A DNA stretch of 64,000 nt from Nostoc sp. 'Peltigera membranacea cyanobiont' N6 (GTDB taxonomy: Bacteria > Cyanobacteriota > Cyanobacteriia > Cyanobacteriales > Nostocaceae). Both the position numbers and the translations under genes were made by a program. Positions 1 through 10,378 of the stretch are shown here, in pieces. Location of the stretch: the NCBI RefSeq assembly GCF_002949735.1, contig NZ_CP026681.1:3796501-3860500 (forward strand). Reading direction: 5' to 3'. The notes beneath the pieces were generated by a model that searched no databases, was not told the DNA's origin, and was given only the letters and a program-made list of their open reading frames with translations. Position 1 is the first letter of the stretch. Every line of letters starts with the position of its first letter.

Positions 1-1
1 C

Positions 2-40
2 AACATTATCGCCGAACTTCTGCATAAATTTAGTTATTAG
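2..40 (+). CDS. Possible C-terminal tail of an upstream gene (partial)
   Basis: One frame is open from the window edge to a TAG at 38-40 and would encode a dozen residues ending LLHKFSY. The other two plus frames are also briefly open, so this is only a guess that a gene running in from the left stops here, just before a repeat tract. Nothing about its function can be said. Confidence 0.25.
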   Translation, partial: NIIAELLHKFSY

Positions 41-126
41 TTATTAGTCATTGGTCATTAGTCATTAGTCAAAAATTATGTACAAATGACAAATGACAAA
101 GGACAAAGGACAAATGACAAATGACA
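32..126. repeat. Short tandem heptamer repeats (TTAGTCA and AAATGAC types)
   Basis: The left half (about 32-70) is built from units such as TTAGTTA and TTAGTCA. The right half (about 84-126) is built from AAATGAC and AAAGGAC. The two halves are roughly reverse complements, so the tract could fold back on itself. Degenerate 7-bp repeats of this kind are typical of Nostoc-group genomes. The tract ends about 30 bp before the start of the ABC1 kinase gene. Confidence 0.8.
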
Positions 127-154
127 CTTAAGAAAAAACAGTTTAGGAATCAGA

Positions 155-1891
155 GTGTCTTTTCTTTCAAGTGATTCGGTTGCAAACCAACGGTACACAA
201 AGGATATGGAACAAGGTTATTCAGAGAAGGCATACCGTTGGAATCGGGAAAAATACTCTAGCAGACGGCGTTTTGTGGACATTTGGTCTTTTGTCTTGAC
301 CTTATTGTTCAAACTTTGGCTATACAACAAATCTTGGAGTTATCCGGGTGGCGTGACTGAGGTAAAGCAAGCTGCAAGACGCAAAACCCAAGCAGTCTGG
401 ATTCGCAATACCCTGCTGGATTTAGGCCCAACCTTCATTAAAGTTGGGCAACTATTTTCTACCCGTGCTGATATCTTCCCTGGTGAATATGTAGAAGAAC
501 TAGCCAAATTACAAGACAAAGTACCGGCATTTAGCTATGAGCAAGTAGAAGCGACCATTGAGAAAGAATTAGGCAAAAAAATTCCTGAACTTTTCCATAA
601 TTTTGAACCGATTCCTTTAGCTGCTGCTAGCTTGGGGCAAGTACACAAAGCTGTGCTACATACTGGAGAATCGGTTGTTGTGAAAGTGCAACGCCCTGGA
701 TTAAAGAAATTATTTGAAATAGATTTACAAATTCTCAAGGGAATTACCCGCTACTTTCAAAACCATCCCAAATGGGGACGGGGAAGAGATTGGTTAGGTA
801 TTTACGAAGAATGTTGTCGCATTCTTTGGGAAGAAATTGATTATCTTAACGAAGGTCGTAACGCCGATACTTTTCGCCGGAACTTTCGCGGCTACGATTG
901 GGTGAATGTCCCAAGAGTATACTGGCGTTATGCTAGTTCCAGAGTGCTGACTTTAGAATATCTCCCTGGAATTAAAATTAGCCAATACGAAGCTTTAGAA
1001 GCAGCTGGTTTGGATCGAAAGTTGATCGCTCGTCAAGGCGCTCAAGCCTACTTACTACAGTTACTCAATAGCGGCTTTTTCCACGCCGATCCTCACCCAG
1101 GGAATATTGCCATTAGTGCAAGTGGCGCTCTAATATTCTACGATTTCGGCATGATGGGGCGGATTAAATCCAATGTGCGCGAAGGACTGATGCAAACACT
1201 GTTTGGTATCGCTCAAAAAGATGGCGATCGCGTTGTCCAATCTCTGATCGATTTAGGCGCGATCGCCCCAACCGATGACATAGGCCCAGTCCGGCGTTCC
1301 GTCCAGTACATGCTGGATCATTTCATGGATAAGCCGTTTGAAAATCAGTCGGTGGCGGCAATCAGTGACGACCTTTATGAAATAGCTTATAATCAGCCAT
1401 TTAGATTTCCAGCAACCTTCACTTTTGTGATGCGAGCCTTTTCTACTCTAGAAGGAGTAGGCAAAGGTTTAGATCCAGAGTTTAACTTTATGGAAGTTGC
1501 CAAACCTTATGCAATGCAGCTTATGACCGATATGAATGGTTCTGAGGGGAATACCTTTATTAATGAATTAAGTCGTCAAGCGGCTCAGGTAAGTAGTACT
1601 GCCTTTGGTCTACCACGTAGGTTAGAGGATACGCTAGAAAAGCTAGAACGGGGAGACATGCGCCTCCGCGTTCGGTCTATAGAAACTGAACGGCTATTGC
1701 GGCGCCAAAGCAGTATTCAGCTCTCAATGAGCTATGCTCTGTTAATTAGTGGTTTCACACTTTCAGCTACGATCTTAGTGGTTGGCAATCATGTATGGTG
1801 GGCACTGCTGCCTGGGTTAATTGCACTAGGGATTTCAGCGATCCTGATCAGACTAATTTTACGCCTTGACCGTTACGATCGTATGCATTAA
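155..1891 (+). CDS. ABC1/AarF/UbiB-family atypical protein kinase
   Basis: This is a 578-residue member of the ABC1 (AarF/UbiB) family, atypical kinase-like ATPases linked to isoprenoid quinone metabolism and, in phototrophs, to thylakoid or plastoglobule lipid homeostasis. Family hallmarks are visible: the KxGQ motif (KVGQ, about 96-99), the Ala-rich loop AAAS (156-159) that replaces the glycine-rich loop, the VVVKVQRPG lysine near 177, the catalytic HADPHPGN (310-317) and YDFG (329-332). The last 50 residues hold two hydrophobic segments that probably anchor the protein in a membrane. The start used is GTG; an ATG at 206 (residue 18) is also possible and neither has an ideal ribosome-binding site. 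The substrate is unknown, as for most cyanobacterial paralogues. Confidence 0.93.
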   Translation: MSFLSSDSVANQRYTKDMEQGYSEKAYRWNREKYSSRRRFVDIWSFVLTLLFKLWLYNKSWSYPGGVTEVKQAARRKTQAVWIRNTLLDLGPTFIKVGQLFSTRADIFPGEYVEELAKLQDKVPAFSYEQVEATIEKELGKKIPELFHNFEPIPLAAASLGQVHKAVLHTGESVVVKVQRPGLKKLFEIDLQILKGITRYFQNHPKWGRGRDWLGIYEECCRILWEEIDYLNEGRNADTFRRNFRGYDWVNVPRVYWRYASSRVLTLEYLPGIKISQYEALEAAGLDRKLIARQGAQAYLLQLLNSGFFHADPHPGNIAISASGALIFYDFGMMGRIKSNVREGLMQTLFGIAQKDGDRVVQSLIDLGAIAPTDDIGPVRRSVQYMLDHFMDKPFENQSVAAISDDLYEIAYNQPFRFPATFTFVMRAFSTLEGVGKGLDPEFNFMEVAKPYAMQLMTDMNGSEGNTFINELSRQAAQVSSTAFGLPRRLEDTLEKLERGDMRLRVRSIETERLLRRQSSIQLSMSYALLISGFTLSATILVVGNHVWWALLPGLIALGISAILIRLILRLDRYDRMH

Positions 1892-1910
1892 TTGTTGCAA
1901 AAAAAAATTT

Positions 1911-2636
1911 ATGAAACTTAATTTCACGGGTTTTAGCGATCCGGGACTTATTCGTTCTAATAATCAAGATGCTTACTATGTCGACCCAGAAGGGCGATTT
2001 TTCATTGTCGCCGATGGAATGGGTGGTCATGCGGGAGGTGAGGAAGCAAGTCGCATAGCCACCGAAGAAATTCAGGCGTATTTGGTAGCAAATTGGGAAT
2101 CTTCTAAATCTTCTCAAGAGTTGCTAGAGCAAGCTTTGTGGGGTGCAAATGAAGCTATTTTGCGGGATCAGCAAAATCATCCCGAACGTGCCGACATGGG
2201 TACAACAGTTGTAGCAGTGATTTTCCGCGCCCCAGAATCGCCTTGGTGCGCTCATGTTGGCGATTCGCGGCTGTATCGCTTCCGAGAGTCGCAATTAGAA
2301 CAGGTGACAGAAGACCACACTTGGGTTGCACGAGCAATCAAAATCGGTGACATCACCTTTGATGAAGCGCGATCCCATCCTTTTCGTCATGTATTATCGC
2401 GCTGTTTAGGGCGTGAAGACTTGCATCAGGTTGATGTGCAACCACTAGATGTAAAACTTGGCGATCGCTTGCTGTTATGTAGTGATGGTCTCACAGAAGA
2501 ACTCGTTGAACAGAAGATTGCTAGCTGCCTCCAAGACGCACCTTGGCTTGATAAAGCCGCCATCTCTCTAATTGAGGCTGCTAAGGAGCATGGAGGGCAC
2601 GATAACATCACAGTTGTCATCGTCTCACTCGAATAA
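1911..2636 (+). CDS. PP2C-family Ser/Thr protein phosphatase
   Basis: This is a 241-residue stand-alone PPM/PP2C phosphatase, which removes phosphate from Ser/Thr using two metal ions. The metal-binding motifs are intact: SDPGLIRSNNQDAY near the N terminus, VADGMGGHAGGEEAS, the MGTT and HVGDSRLYRF blocks, CSDGLTEE and the closing HDNITVV. The length is typical of bacterial soluble PP2C. I place the start at ATG 1911 because the conserved fold begins right after it; a longer reading from 1866 would overlap the upstream gene and add 15 residues unlike the family. It follows the ABC1 kinase by 19 bp on the same strand, so the two may be co-transcribed. A Ser/Thr kinase of the opposing class lies 1.3 kb away. 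Confidence 0.93.
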   Translation: MKLNFTGFSDPGLIRSNNQDAYYVDPEGRFFIVADGMGGHAGGEEASRIATEEIQAYLVANWESSKSSQELLEQALWGANEAILRDQQNHPERADMGTTVVAVIFRAPESPWCAHVGDSRLYRFRESQLEQVTEDHTWVARAIKIGDITFDEARSHPFRHVLSRCLGREDLHQVDVQPLDVKLGDRLLLCSDGLTEELVEQKIASCLQDAPWLDKAAISLIEAAKEHGGHDNITVVIVSLE

Positions 2637-3291
2637 AAAATAGTCATTAGTCGATCCTCACTAACCTTAAACAAAGGCCAACTGACAAATGACAAATCTG
2701 GTAGATATACTCAGTAATTTGTTCAGTGCGAGCATTTTTAGTTTTTACAATTTGATACAAATATTTTTAGCCTCCAAAGTGACCTAATGAGGCTAAATTT
2801 GCATAAAATTGGTAAATTGACATCTTGCACGTAATAAGGTAGAGCGACTATAATTCACGCTTATTACCATTCATTCCCCAACCTCCTAAAAATTCCTAGC
2901 TTCCAAAGCTTCCTCCATATTGGGGGAGAAAGCATCTTAGTTTTTCTCAAACAGCGAAACTATCGGATTCGGGACAAAATCTGCTTATCTCCTCAAAAGA
3001 GACCTGTGCAAAGCAGAAAGGAGTAAGAGAGGTAATTATATCTACCTTCGTCCAAATCGAGCCTATTTTCCGGAATCTGGCTCGGCTGACTTGGGTGGTA
3101 TATCAGTAGGATTAGGTGCAAGATATCATATCAAAAAAATCCACACTTCGGATGTGGGCAATCTTGTCAAACAATTGTTATCTTCCTTAATACAGAGGAA
3201 CAAATGTTAGACAAATACAAGTCCAATTATTATCCCATTTGGACTTCTGCAAGCGATATCAACTTTACACGTTGTTTTTTCGGAGTTAACT
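2637..3291. other. Intergenic region upstream of nblA
   Basis: This is 655 bp without a supported gene. It starts with degenerate heptamer repeats (about 2638-2695: TAGTCAT, TGACAAA). Most of the rest is AT-rich. It holds the NtcA-type site described separately and a short hairpin near 2910-2935 (CCTCC against GGGGG). A 64-codon frame at 3204-3398 overlaps nblA out of frame and looks random. Confidence 0.6.
3032..3045 (+). promoter_or_regulatory. Candidate NtcA binding site upstream of nblA
   Basis: The sequence reads GTA, eight bases, TAC, a perfect match to the NtcA consensus GTA-N8-TAC. A TAN3T-type -10 candidate (TATTTT, 3064-3069) follows after 18 bp, shorter than the roughly 22 bp usual for NtcA-activated promoters. 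nblA is known to be induced by nitrogen starvation, so an NtcA site 247 bp before the start codon makes sense. A match to this loose consensus can also occur by chance. Confidence 0.5.
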
Positions 3292-3489
3292 ATGAACCAA
3301 CCCATGAAACTATCCTTGGAACAGCAATTCAGCATCTGCTCATTTGCCACTCAAGTACAGAATATGAGCCACGACCAAGCAAAAGACTTTTTGGTTAAGC
3401 TCTACGAGCAAATGGTAGTGCGCGAGGCCACTTATCAGGAGCTTCTTAAGCACCAGTGGGGCTTAGATTCCGGTTCCACTATGGCATAG
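3292..3489 (+). CDS. nblA: Phycobilisome degradation protein NblA
   Basis: This 65-residue protein has the size and sequence of NblA, the small adaptor that binds phycobiliproteins and brings the Clp protease to them so that light-harvesting antennae are dismantled during nutrient, chiefly nitrogen, starvation. Characteristic segments are LSLEQQFSI near the start, QVQNMSHDQAKDFLVKLYEQM in the long central helix, and the C-terminal LLKHQWGLD. The start ATG at 3292 has CGGAG 8 bp upstream. The gene stands alone with a long AT-rich leader containing a possible NtcA site. A slightly longer out-of-frame reading overlaps it and is a shadow. Confidence 0.96.
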   Translation: MNQPMKLSLEQQFSICSFATQVQNMSHDQAKDFLVKLYEQMVVREATYQELLKHQWGLDSGSTMA

Positions 3490-3968
3490 AGTCGTTCTAC
3501 TGTCGCAGTGGGCGACCTCCTTCTCTTGCTGGGTTCCAAGGAGGAAAAGAGCTGGGGATGTCGGGGCGTCAACTTCGATAAACAATTTTACAAGAGCGGC
3601 ACAAAATTTCAATTCACAAAATCAACTAACAACTAGTAAAGTTTTCGATGGTAAGTCTGCTGGAGTCTAGACCTAACTTTAGCTTTGCAGGATAAACTTA
3701 CTGTTCTATCTAGCCAAAGTCCTATATTGTCTCTTTCGTCTAGTTTGAGAGTTGCACCTGCGTAAATTACAATTTCCTGAAATGTAGTACACAAGAATAT
3801 TTTAGAGAGAACTTTTAATCAGCCCTGATTTAGCAGCCTCGTTATTTCACTCTTTATACATATAACTAGAACTTACATCTTTATATATATTTTGTTTATA
3901 AAAGTTTACATTCTTTGAGTTACCACCTTTTGGTTACATGTAAGACATGTAACATTGAGAAATTATTC
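3490..3968. other. Intergenic region between nblA and the Ser/Thr kinase gene
   Basis: This is 479 bp with no supported gene. Shortly after nblA there is a hairpin with perfect 7-bp arms, CCTCCTT (3516-3522) and AAGGAGG (3538-3544). It is followed by purines rather than a T run, so it does not look like a standard terminator. The rest is AT-rich. Confidence 0.5.
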
Positions 3969-5525
<1,557 letters not shown>

Positions 5526-5621
5526 AGAGAATTTGAATCCAAAAGCAGGTTGTAAGTGTTTGCGAGGAAAAGTGTATTCAAACTGATATCTGAATTATTA
5601 CGCCCAGAAATGACTTTCTAG

Positions 5622-5843
5622 ATGAGTACCACAAGCTATAAATCGGAGTTAAAAAGCCAAAAATCTTATCATACAAGTAAGCTTTCTGGCTGGCGACTTA
5701 AAATCGTTGCTCTATTTACGCGGTGCTGTGCTAGCTTTTTTCAATCCTCTAAAGGAGGACTGAAACCATGCTCTGACAGTTTGCAAGCGAGACGGTTATT
5801 ACAACTGGTGCAACATACCAGATCGAACAAACAGAAAGAGTAG
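5622..5843 (+). CDS. Doubtful small basic protein
   Basis: This is a 73-codon frame divergent from the kinase gene, encoding a basic, Ser/Lys/Arg-rich peptide with a short hydrophobic stretch (LKIVALFTRCCASFF) but no recognisable family. The ribosome-binding site is poor. A hairpin (arms TTTCA-A-TCCTC and GAGGA-C-TGAAA, about 5740-5766) lies inside the frame, and a strong AAAGGAGG follows the hairpin loop without a useful start codon after it. It may equally be untranslated RNA or noise. Confidence 0.25.
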   Translation: MSTTSYKSELKSQKSYHTSKLSGWRLKIVALFTRCCASFFQSSKGGLKPCSDSLQARRLLQLVQHTRSNKQKE

Positions 5844-6360
5844 ATTTATAATGACGCTTGTACCATTTTGCACTTTAATTGTGGTGTAGTCTTAGTTTGC
5901 CCAATTTTGAGTAGATAGATAACTCTAGGATCTACCAAAAACCTTCATTAGGGACAGGAGTAGCCCTGTTATGGTGACAAATAGCCGGATAATAAAGCTA
6001 TGCGATCGCAACCAGTAAAGTGGAGAGGGTTGGTAAATGCTGGGTGTAGCCCTTTAAATGTTGGTAATAATGTTGCTCAATAAATCTCTTTTTAAACTCT
6101 TACCTCTATGTTCTCAGCGTCTGGGGTGGTTAAATAATTACTTGTAAACTGCTTCAGACGCAGAGAACACAAGGAAAAAAAGATATTTTTGGAGCGATCT
6201 TGAAAGAGCTAGTCTTAAGGGAGTGCCACACTCACTACAGAGTTATGATAACTTGTTTCGTAGGTAGAGATAATTACAAATACTTATTGCGCGATCGGGT
6301 TTTTAACTTTGAGTTTCATTCTGTTACGTAAATATCTACTGTTGCGATCCAAGGTTGATA
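5844..6360. other. Intergenic region with an inverted repeat
   Basis: This is about 517 bp without a gene. It contains an inverted repeat with 14-bp arms that differ at one position: GTTCTCAGCGTCTG (6110-6123) and CAGACGCAGAGAAC (6155-6168). Related 'cagagaacacagag' text recurs after the TonB receptor gene (42.1-42.2 kb), so this is one copy of a dispersed element. Confidence 0.55.
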
Positions 6361-7377
6361 CTAGTAATTGGAATTTTTTCGTTTTCTCTGAAGATTATAA
6401 GAAATATCAAAAACTGATTTATTGCCCATTATATAGTATTCAATTCGACGTTTGATAATATTGTTAAATCGAGAGATGAAATCATAAAAAAAGTAAGGAT
6501 TTTTCATCATTTCTGTTAATGCCGTTAACCATTTTCCTTGCTTGATAGGCACTACAACTTGAAAGTAAGCTAAATTTTTATTAACAACCGCAAGATTATA
6601 AGACAAAGCACGTATTAAAGCTGGATTTTTTTTCACAGCTTCTTGTTGCATGAAAGAATTACTCGCTACACAGTATTGATTTAGACGTGACAATATGCTT
6701 TGACGGACAAGAGAAATAGAGCGTGAACGGTAGAAATAATAAGGTTTTGGCACAATAAAAAAACGAGCGCCATTGATTAGGCATTTCATATCGAACCAAT
6801 AGTCCTCAGCTATGCTGACAGTTTCATCGTATATAATGCCGTGCTTAACTAAAAATTCTCGTTTGAATATAGGCTTGGTTAAACCAAGACTCGACCCTGC
6901 TTGTCCATAGACATTAGTTTTCACAAAATAAACGGGATCGATTTGGATAATTTTATCTATATGTTCTCCACTTTCTTGAATCAATGTACTCCAAGGAGAT
7001 GTCGCACCATCTTGGATTAAATAAAGATCGTCAGCAATCATGTCTGCATTTGTTTCCTCTGCCAGCAACACAAGCTTTTCTAATCTTTCCGGCTCATACC
7101 AGTCATCTGAATCAAGAATAGCAATCCATTCTCCTTGGGCTGCTGTGAGGGCACGATTACGCGCAGCAGAAACCCCCAGGTTTTCTTGATTAACTATTAC
7201 TTTGAGACGTTGGTCAGAAAAACTTTTAGCGACTTTTACAGTTTGATCGCTTGAACCATCATCGACCACGATCAGTTCAATATCATTGAGCGTTTGCTCT
7301 AAGGCTGACTCTATTGCCTTCGCAATATATGCTTCAGTATTGTAAGCAGGGATAATGACAGAGACTTTAGGATTCAT
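6361..7377 (-). CDS. Family 2 (GT-A) glycosyltransferase
   Basis: This is a 338-residue inverting glycosyltransferase of family GT2. The N-terminal GT-A fold is clear: VSVIIPAYNTEAYI (5-18), IELIVVDDGSSDQT (33-46), NLGVSAARNRAL (66-77) and the metal/nucleotide-sugar DxD region ILDSDDWYEPE (87-97). The C-terminal half is more variable and basic, with no clear membrane helix. Enzymes of this type add sugars to surface polysaccharides, glycolipids or exopolysaccharide. It stands alone between two gene-free stretches, so the pathway cannot be inferred. The family is certain; the donor and acceptor are unknown. Confidence 0.93.
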   Translation of the reverse strand: MNPKVSVIIPAYNTEAYIAKAIESALEQTLNDIELIVVDDGSSDQTVKVAKSFSDQRLKVIVNQENLGVSAARNRALTAAQGEWIAILDSDDWYEPERLEKLVLLAEETNADMIADDLYLIQDGATSPWSTLIQESGEHIDKIIQIDPVYFVKTNVYGQAGSSLGLTKPIFKREFLVKHGIIYDETVSIAEDYWFDMKCLINGARFFIVPKPYYFYRSRSISLVRQSILSRLNQYCVASNSFMQQEAVKKNPALIRALSYNLAVVNKNLAYFQVVVPIKQGKWLTALTEMMKNPYFFYDFISRFNNIIKRRIEYYIMGNKSVFDISYNLQRKRKNSNY

Positions 7378-7762
7378 AAAACTGAACTCCAGACTACACA
7401 GTTACGTAAAAATACTAGAATTCTGACGATAATTTAAAAACATCTCTTTCATACTATACAACTCAGGAGGTGAGTGAGAATAAACGATGACTCTTTAAGG
7501 TCAGGCATGATACATTGATGATTGAGAAAAGCAGTGCGTTAAAAGTTACAGCAGTTTGCAAATAAGTGAGGTACAAAATGTATGACTCAAAATTCAGATA
7601 TAAAGAATTCCTATCTACTCCCAAGGGGAGATGCTAAAAGCGATCTGCCTCCAACAATAACTGCCTCAAAATCCATAGCTTTGTACTTCATATAAAAGGA
7701 AACTTCTGTATTTTATCGAAAGGCTGCCAACCGAGACTCACAAAAGTCAGCCTGTAATGTTA
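7378..7762. other. Intergenic region, nothing recognised
   Basis: This is 385 bp of AT-rich sequence between the glycosyltransferase start and the end of the next minus-strand gene. It presumably holds the glycosyltransferase promoter. No repeat or convincing hairpin was noticed. Confidence 0.5.
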
Positions 7763-8209
7763 TTAGGCTGACTGACGTTCTAAGCTAACTTCCATTGTGT
7801 TAGTTAAAAAATGACCCGCTAAGATACCACTACTGAGATAATATCTATCTTCTGAAATCCGGTGTAGGGTTTCAAAGCCACTACGACGCTGACGATCGCC
7901 TAGTACCCAGTAACGCTGCACAATAGTATCTAAACCAATCCAGCCTTCACCTTCAACTTGTCCCCAAATATTATGTTGTAGTAAAAAAGTATACTGCCGC
8001 TCCCCCTCATGCAATCGTCCTTTGTATTGTAGAGAGATTTCCGAGCGATCGCTACCAGGAAATATCAGCTTAGTGGCCATAGTGAACCAGTTATCTCGAT
8101 TCCAAGCTACCAAGGTCATACCCTTGACGCTGATTGGCATACCATTACGTTCCAGCCAATTTCCTTGCATTGCCCAGCGTCCTGGTTCCAATAAAAAAGT
8201 ATGAGCCAC
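7763..8209 (-). CDS. Conserved hypothetical protein, beta-rich
   Basis: I do not recognise a named family. The 148-residue product has no signal peptide or membrane helix. Its alternation of aromatic and charged residues (RWAMQGNWLER, NRDNWFTMATKL, QRYWVLGDRQRRSGFETL) suggests an all-beta, possibly lipocalin-like or barrel fold, which is inference. Codon use is like its neighbours, including a HIP1-type site inside the gene. It sits 130 bp downstream of anmK on the same strand, with a dispersed palindromic repeat (about 8258-8292) between them. Confidence 0.75.
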   Translation of the reverse strand: MAHTFLLEPGRWAMQGNWLERNGMPISVKGMTLVAWNRDNWFTMATKLIFPGSDRSEISLQYKGRLHEGERQYTFLLQHNIWGQVEGEGWIGLDTIVQRYWVLGDRQRRSGFETLHRISEDRYYLSSGILAGHFLTNTMEVSLERQSA

Positions 8210-8257
8210 TTATATATTCCCTGTCTCGATCGAGTGCCGCCAAGACTATAGTTATAG

Positions 8258-8292
8258 CAGTGCTGTTAGCGGTAGCGAGGCGTTTAGACCGT
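8258..8292. repeat. Dispersed palindromic repeat (GTGCTGTTAGCG...CGTTTAG type), copy 1
   Basis: The text CAGTGCTGTTAGCGGTAGCG followed by AGGCGTTTAGAC closely matches a second copy at about 15889-15915 between kdpD and kdpC. Both are short, GC-rich compared with their surroundings and partly self-complementary (TAGCG against CGCTA in copy 2). This fits the small palindromic repeats of Nostoc genomes. Confidence 0.6.
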
Positions 8293-8338
8293 ACTGAGTG
8301 AAGAATAAAGAAATTTTTTATTGTTCCTGTCGCATAAC

Positions 8339-9568
8339 TCAGGACTGACTTTGGTGAATTTCCCCCAAAAGCACTTCTTTCGGTGCGCCAGTAGCAGTAG
8401 GTAAGTTGCCGGGAATGCCCAAATGCCGCCAGTAGGCTAAAACTGCAAAAGCGATCGCTTCTTTAAAATCTGCACTCAAACCAACTTCATCTGTAGTCAA
8501 TACTGGGATTGATGCCAACAACAACTCTAATCGACGTTTCAAATAGAGATTGCGACTACCACCCCCACATAATAGTACGCGTTGTGGCATTTCCGGCAAA
8601 AAAGTACGGTAACTATGAACAATTGAAGCAGCTGTCAGTTCCGTCAGAGTTGCCAGTATGTCAGCAGCATTGAGTTGGTATGCTTCGGCATCTTTTAAAC
8701 ACTGATGCAGGTAAGCCACACCAAATAACTCTCGACCAGTAGATTTGGGCGGCGGTAGATGAAAATAGTCTTGGTGGAGCCATTGTTCTACTAAAGGATG
8801 ACAAGGAGTACCACTTGCTGCCCAATTGCCATTTTCATCGTAAGTTTTAGCACCAGCGCTTAAATGCTCCACCGCCAGATCCAACAGACTATTTCCTGGG
8901 CCAGTATCCCAAGCACGAATTTTTGAAAGCCAGTCGCCATGCTGAGGTGGAATATAAGCTACATTACCAATGCCACCAATATTTTGAATACAACGCCCTT
9001 GTTCAGGATGACTGAGCAAATACGCATCTACTCTAGGCACGAGAGGCGCACCATGACCACCAATAGCGATATCAGCAACGCGGAAGTTGCTCACAGTTGT
9101 AATGCCGGTAAGATAGGCAATTAATTCGCCCCGCCCTAGTTGCAGACTATAACCCAAGCGAGTGCTAAGTTCTGAGTGAGAAGTGAGCATTTCTCTCCCC
9201 CTGCTCCCCTGCTCCCCTGCTCCTTCTTTAGGTGGTCGATGATAAACCGTCTGACCGTGGGAGCCAATGAGAGTGGCTGACTGATGACCAATTTGAATCT
9301 TTTGAGCGGCTTGGGCGAAGACTTGGGCGATCGCATCATCTATTTCTGCCAATTCTGCCATTGAGATGGCAGCGCCTGCACCAACTGCTAATATTCTTTC
9401 TCTGAGTTCGGCTGGATAAGGATATGTGAACCCAGCTAGCAACTCAAGTTTAAGATCCAATTCTGTACCGGAAATCTCTACCAACGCCGCGTCTATGCCA
9501 TCTACAGATGTGCCACTAATTAAACCGATAACGCGAGTAGGGACAGCAACTTCTTCAGTCGGATGCAT
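8339..9568 (-). CDS. anmK: Anhydro-N-acetylmuramic acid kinase AnmK
   Basis: AnmK phosphorylates and hydrolyses 1,6-anhydro-MurNAc released during cell-wall turnover to give MurNAc-6-phosphate, a cytoplasmic step of peptidoglycan recycling. The 409-residue protein shows the ATP/sugar-kinase motifs GLISGTSVDGIDAAL (15-29), GSHGQTVYHRPP (102-113), NIGGIGNVAYIPP and DTGPGNSLLDL, and near the C terminus LLCGGGSRNLYL. It is some 20-40 residues longer than most family members. The excess is largely residues 115-133 (EGAGEQGSRGRE and following), which are translated from a GGGGAGCA-type tandem repeat at 9170-9226. The insert lies just after the SHGQTVYH block and keeps the frame. Confidence 0.94.
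   Translation of the reverse strand: MHPTEEVAVPTRVIGLISGTSVDGIDAALVEISGTELDLKLELLAGFTYPYPAELRERILAVGAGAAISMAELAEIDDAIAQVFAQAAQKIQIGHQSATLIGSHGQTVYHRPPKEGAGEQGSRGREMLTSHSELSTRLGYSLQLGRGELIAYLTGITTVSNFRVADIAIGGHGAPLVPRVDAYLLSHPEQGRCIQNIGGIGNVAYIPPQHGDWLSKIRAWDTGPGNSLLDLAVEHLSAGAKTYDENGNWAASGTPCHPLVEQWLHQDYFHLPPPKSTGRELFGVAYLHQCLKDAEAYQLNAADILATLTELTAASIVHSYRTFLPEMPQRVLLCGGGSRNLYLKRRLELLLASIPVLTTDEVGLSADFKEAIAFAVLAYWRHLGIPGNLPTATGAPKEVLLGEIHQSQS
9170..9226. repeat. Tandem repeat inside anmK (CCCCTGCTC units)
   Basis: On the plus strand this reads CTCCCCCTGCTCCCCTGCTC and so on: three to four 8-bp CCCCTGCT units plus flanking sequence. The same kind of AGCAGGGG text occurs between the histidine kinase and response regulator genes (22744-22813) and inside the hybrid kinase gene (59925-59945). 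Here it is read as codons of AnmK. Confidence 0.7.
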
Positions 9569-10378
9569 TGCTCAAGATTCTTTTGTTGATTGCAAGAGGT
9601 AGTTTAATTCATGCTACTACCGATGTCAAAAAAAACTAAGGTGGCATAGTTGACTGGAAAAAGACGAATTGTTAGGGAAGGGGTGAGAGGCAAGCGACAG
9701 CTACCTGTCAAAGAACGTAGTATTCCCTTGAATTAGAAAGAAGAATTACATTTGAAATCACAGTAATCCCAGTGTGATGTATTGTCAAAATTGATGTGGA
9801 CGGTTGCTATACAGCAGTTTTATTTTGCATGAATTACAAAGCTAGAGGTTTGGAGGCAGGATATAGAAACTCTTTATTTCTGATGAGTTAACCCAGCATT
9901 TCGTACTTCATTTTCTTGCAAGCTACCGTAAAAAGATTGTGAAGCTAGTCATACAGCAAAATGCAGGTTATTTAATTACCTTAAAGAAGAACTAAGATAA
10001 TCTTGAGCGTCAGCTTTAAAAACTATTCAGCCAAGTGATAAGCACAGGCTTTAAAGAGATTGAATAGCATAATGCCTCATCTCTTCTTGACCTATAACCA
10101 TAAAAATGTAAACTACCTGCAAATCATCAAATCGCACTTTTTATAAATAAAGCTTGTTTATAACTTAGCACTGATAACTTCGCACTCTCTACATAAAGCG
10201 ATAGACATCACAGAAAATAGTATCAGTGATTCTCCTCTAAATCAAACGCAACGACTTACATTTTTATCTGCGTATAATCAAATTTAAAAATTAGTAATCC
10301 CTCTGATGTTGGAATCTATAAACACATCGCAAAATGAGGCTAAGAACACGAAAGATAAAAAACAAAAAGGATTGTACA
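9569..10378. other. Long intergenic region upstream of the PEP-CTERM-like gene
   Basis: This is 810 bp without a supported gene and AT-rich, especially from 10080 on. No recognisable repeats, tRNA or terminators were noticed. It presumably holds divergent promoters for anmK and the exported-protein gene. Confidence 0.5.

Noticed and set aside
3204..3398. 64-codon frame overlapping nblA
   Set aside because: It overlaps the highly characteristic nblA gene out of frame and has no family resemblance.
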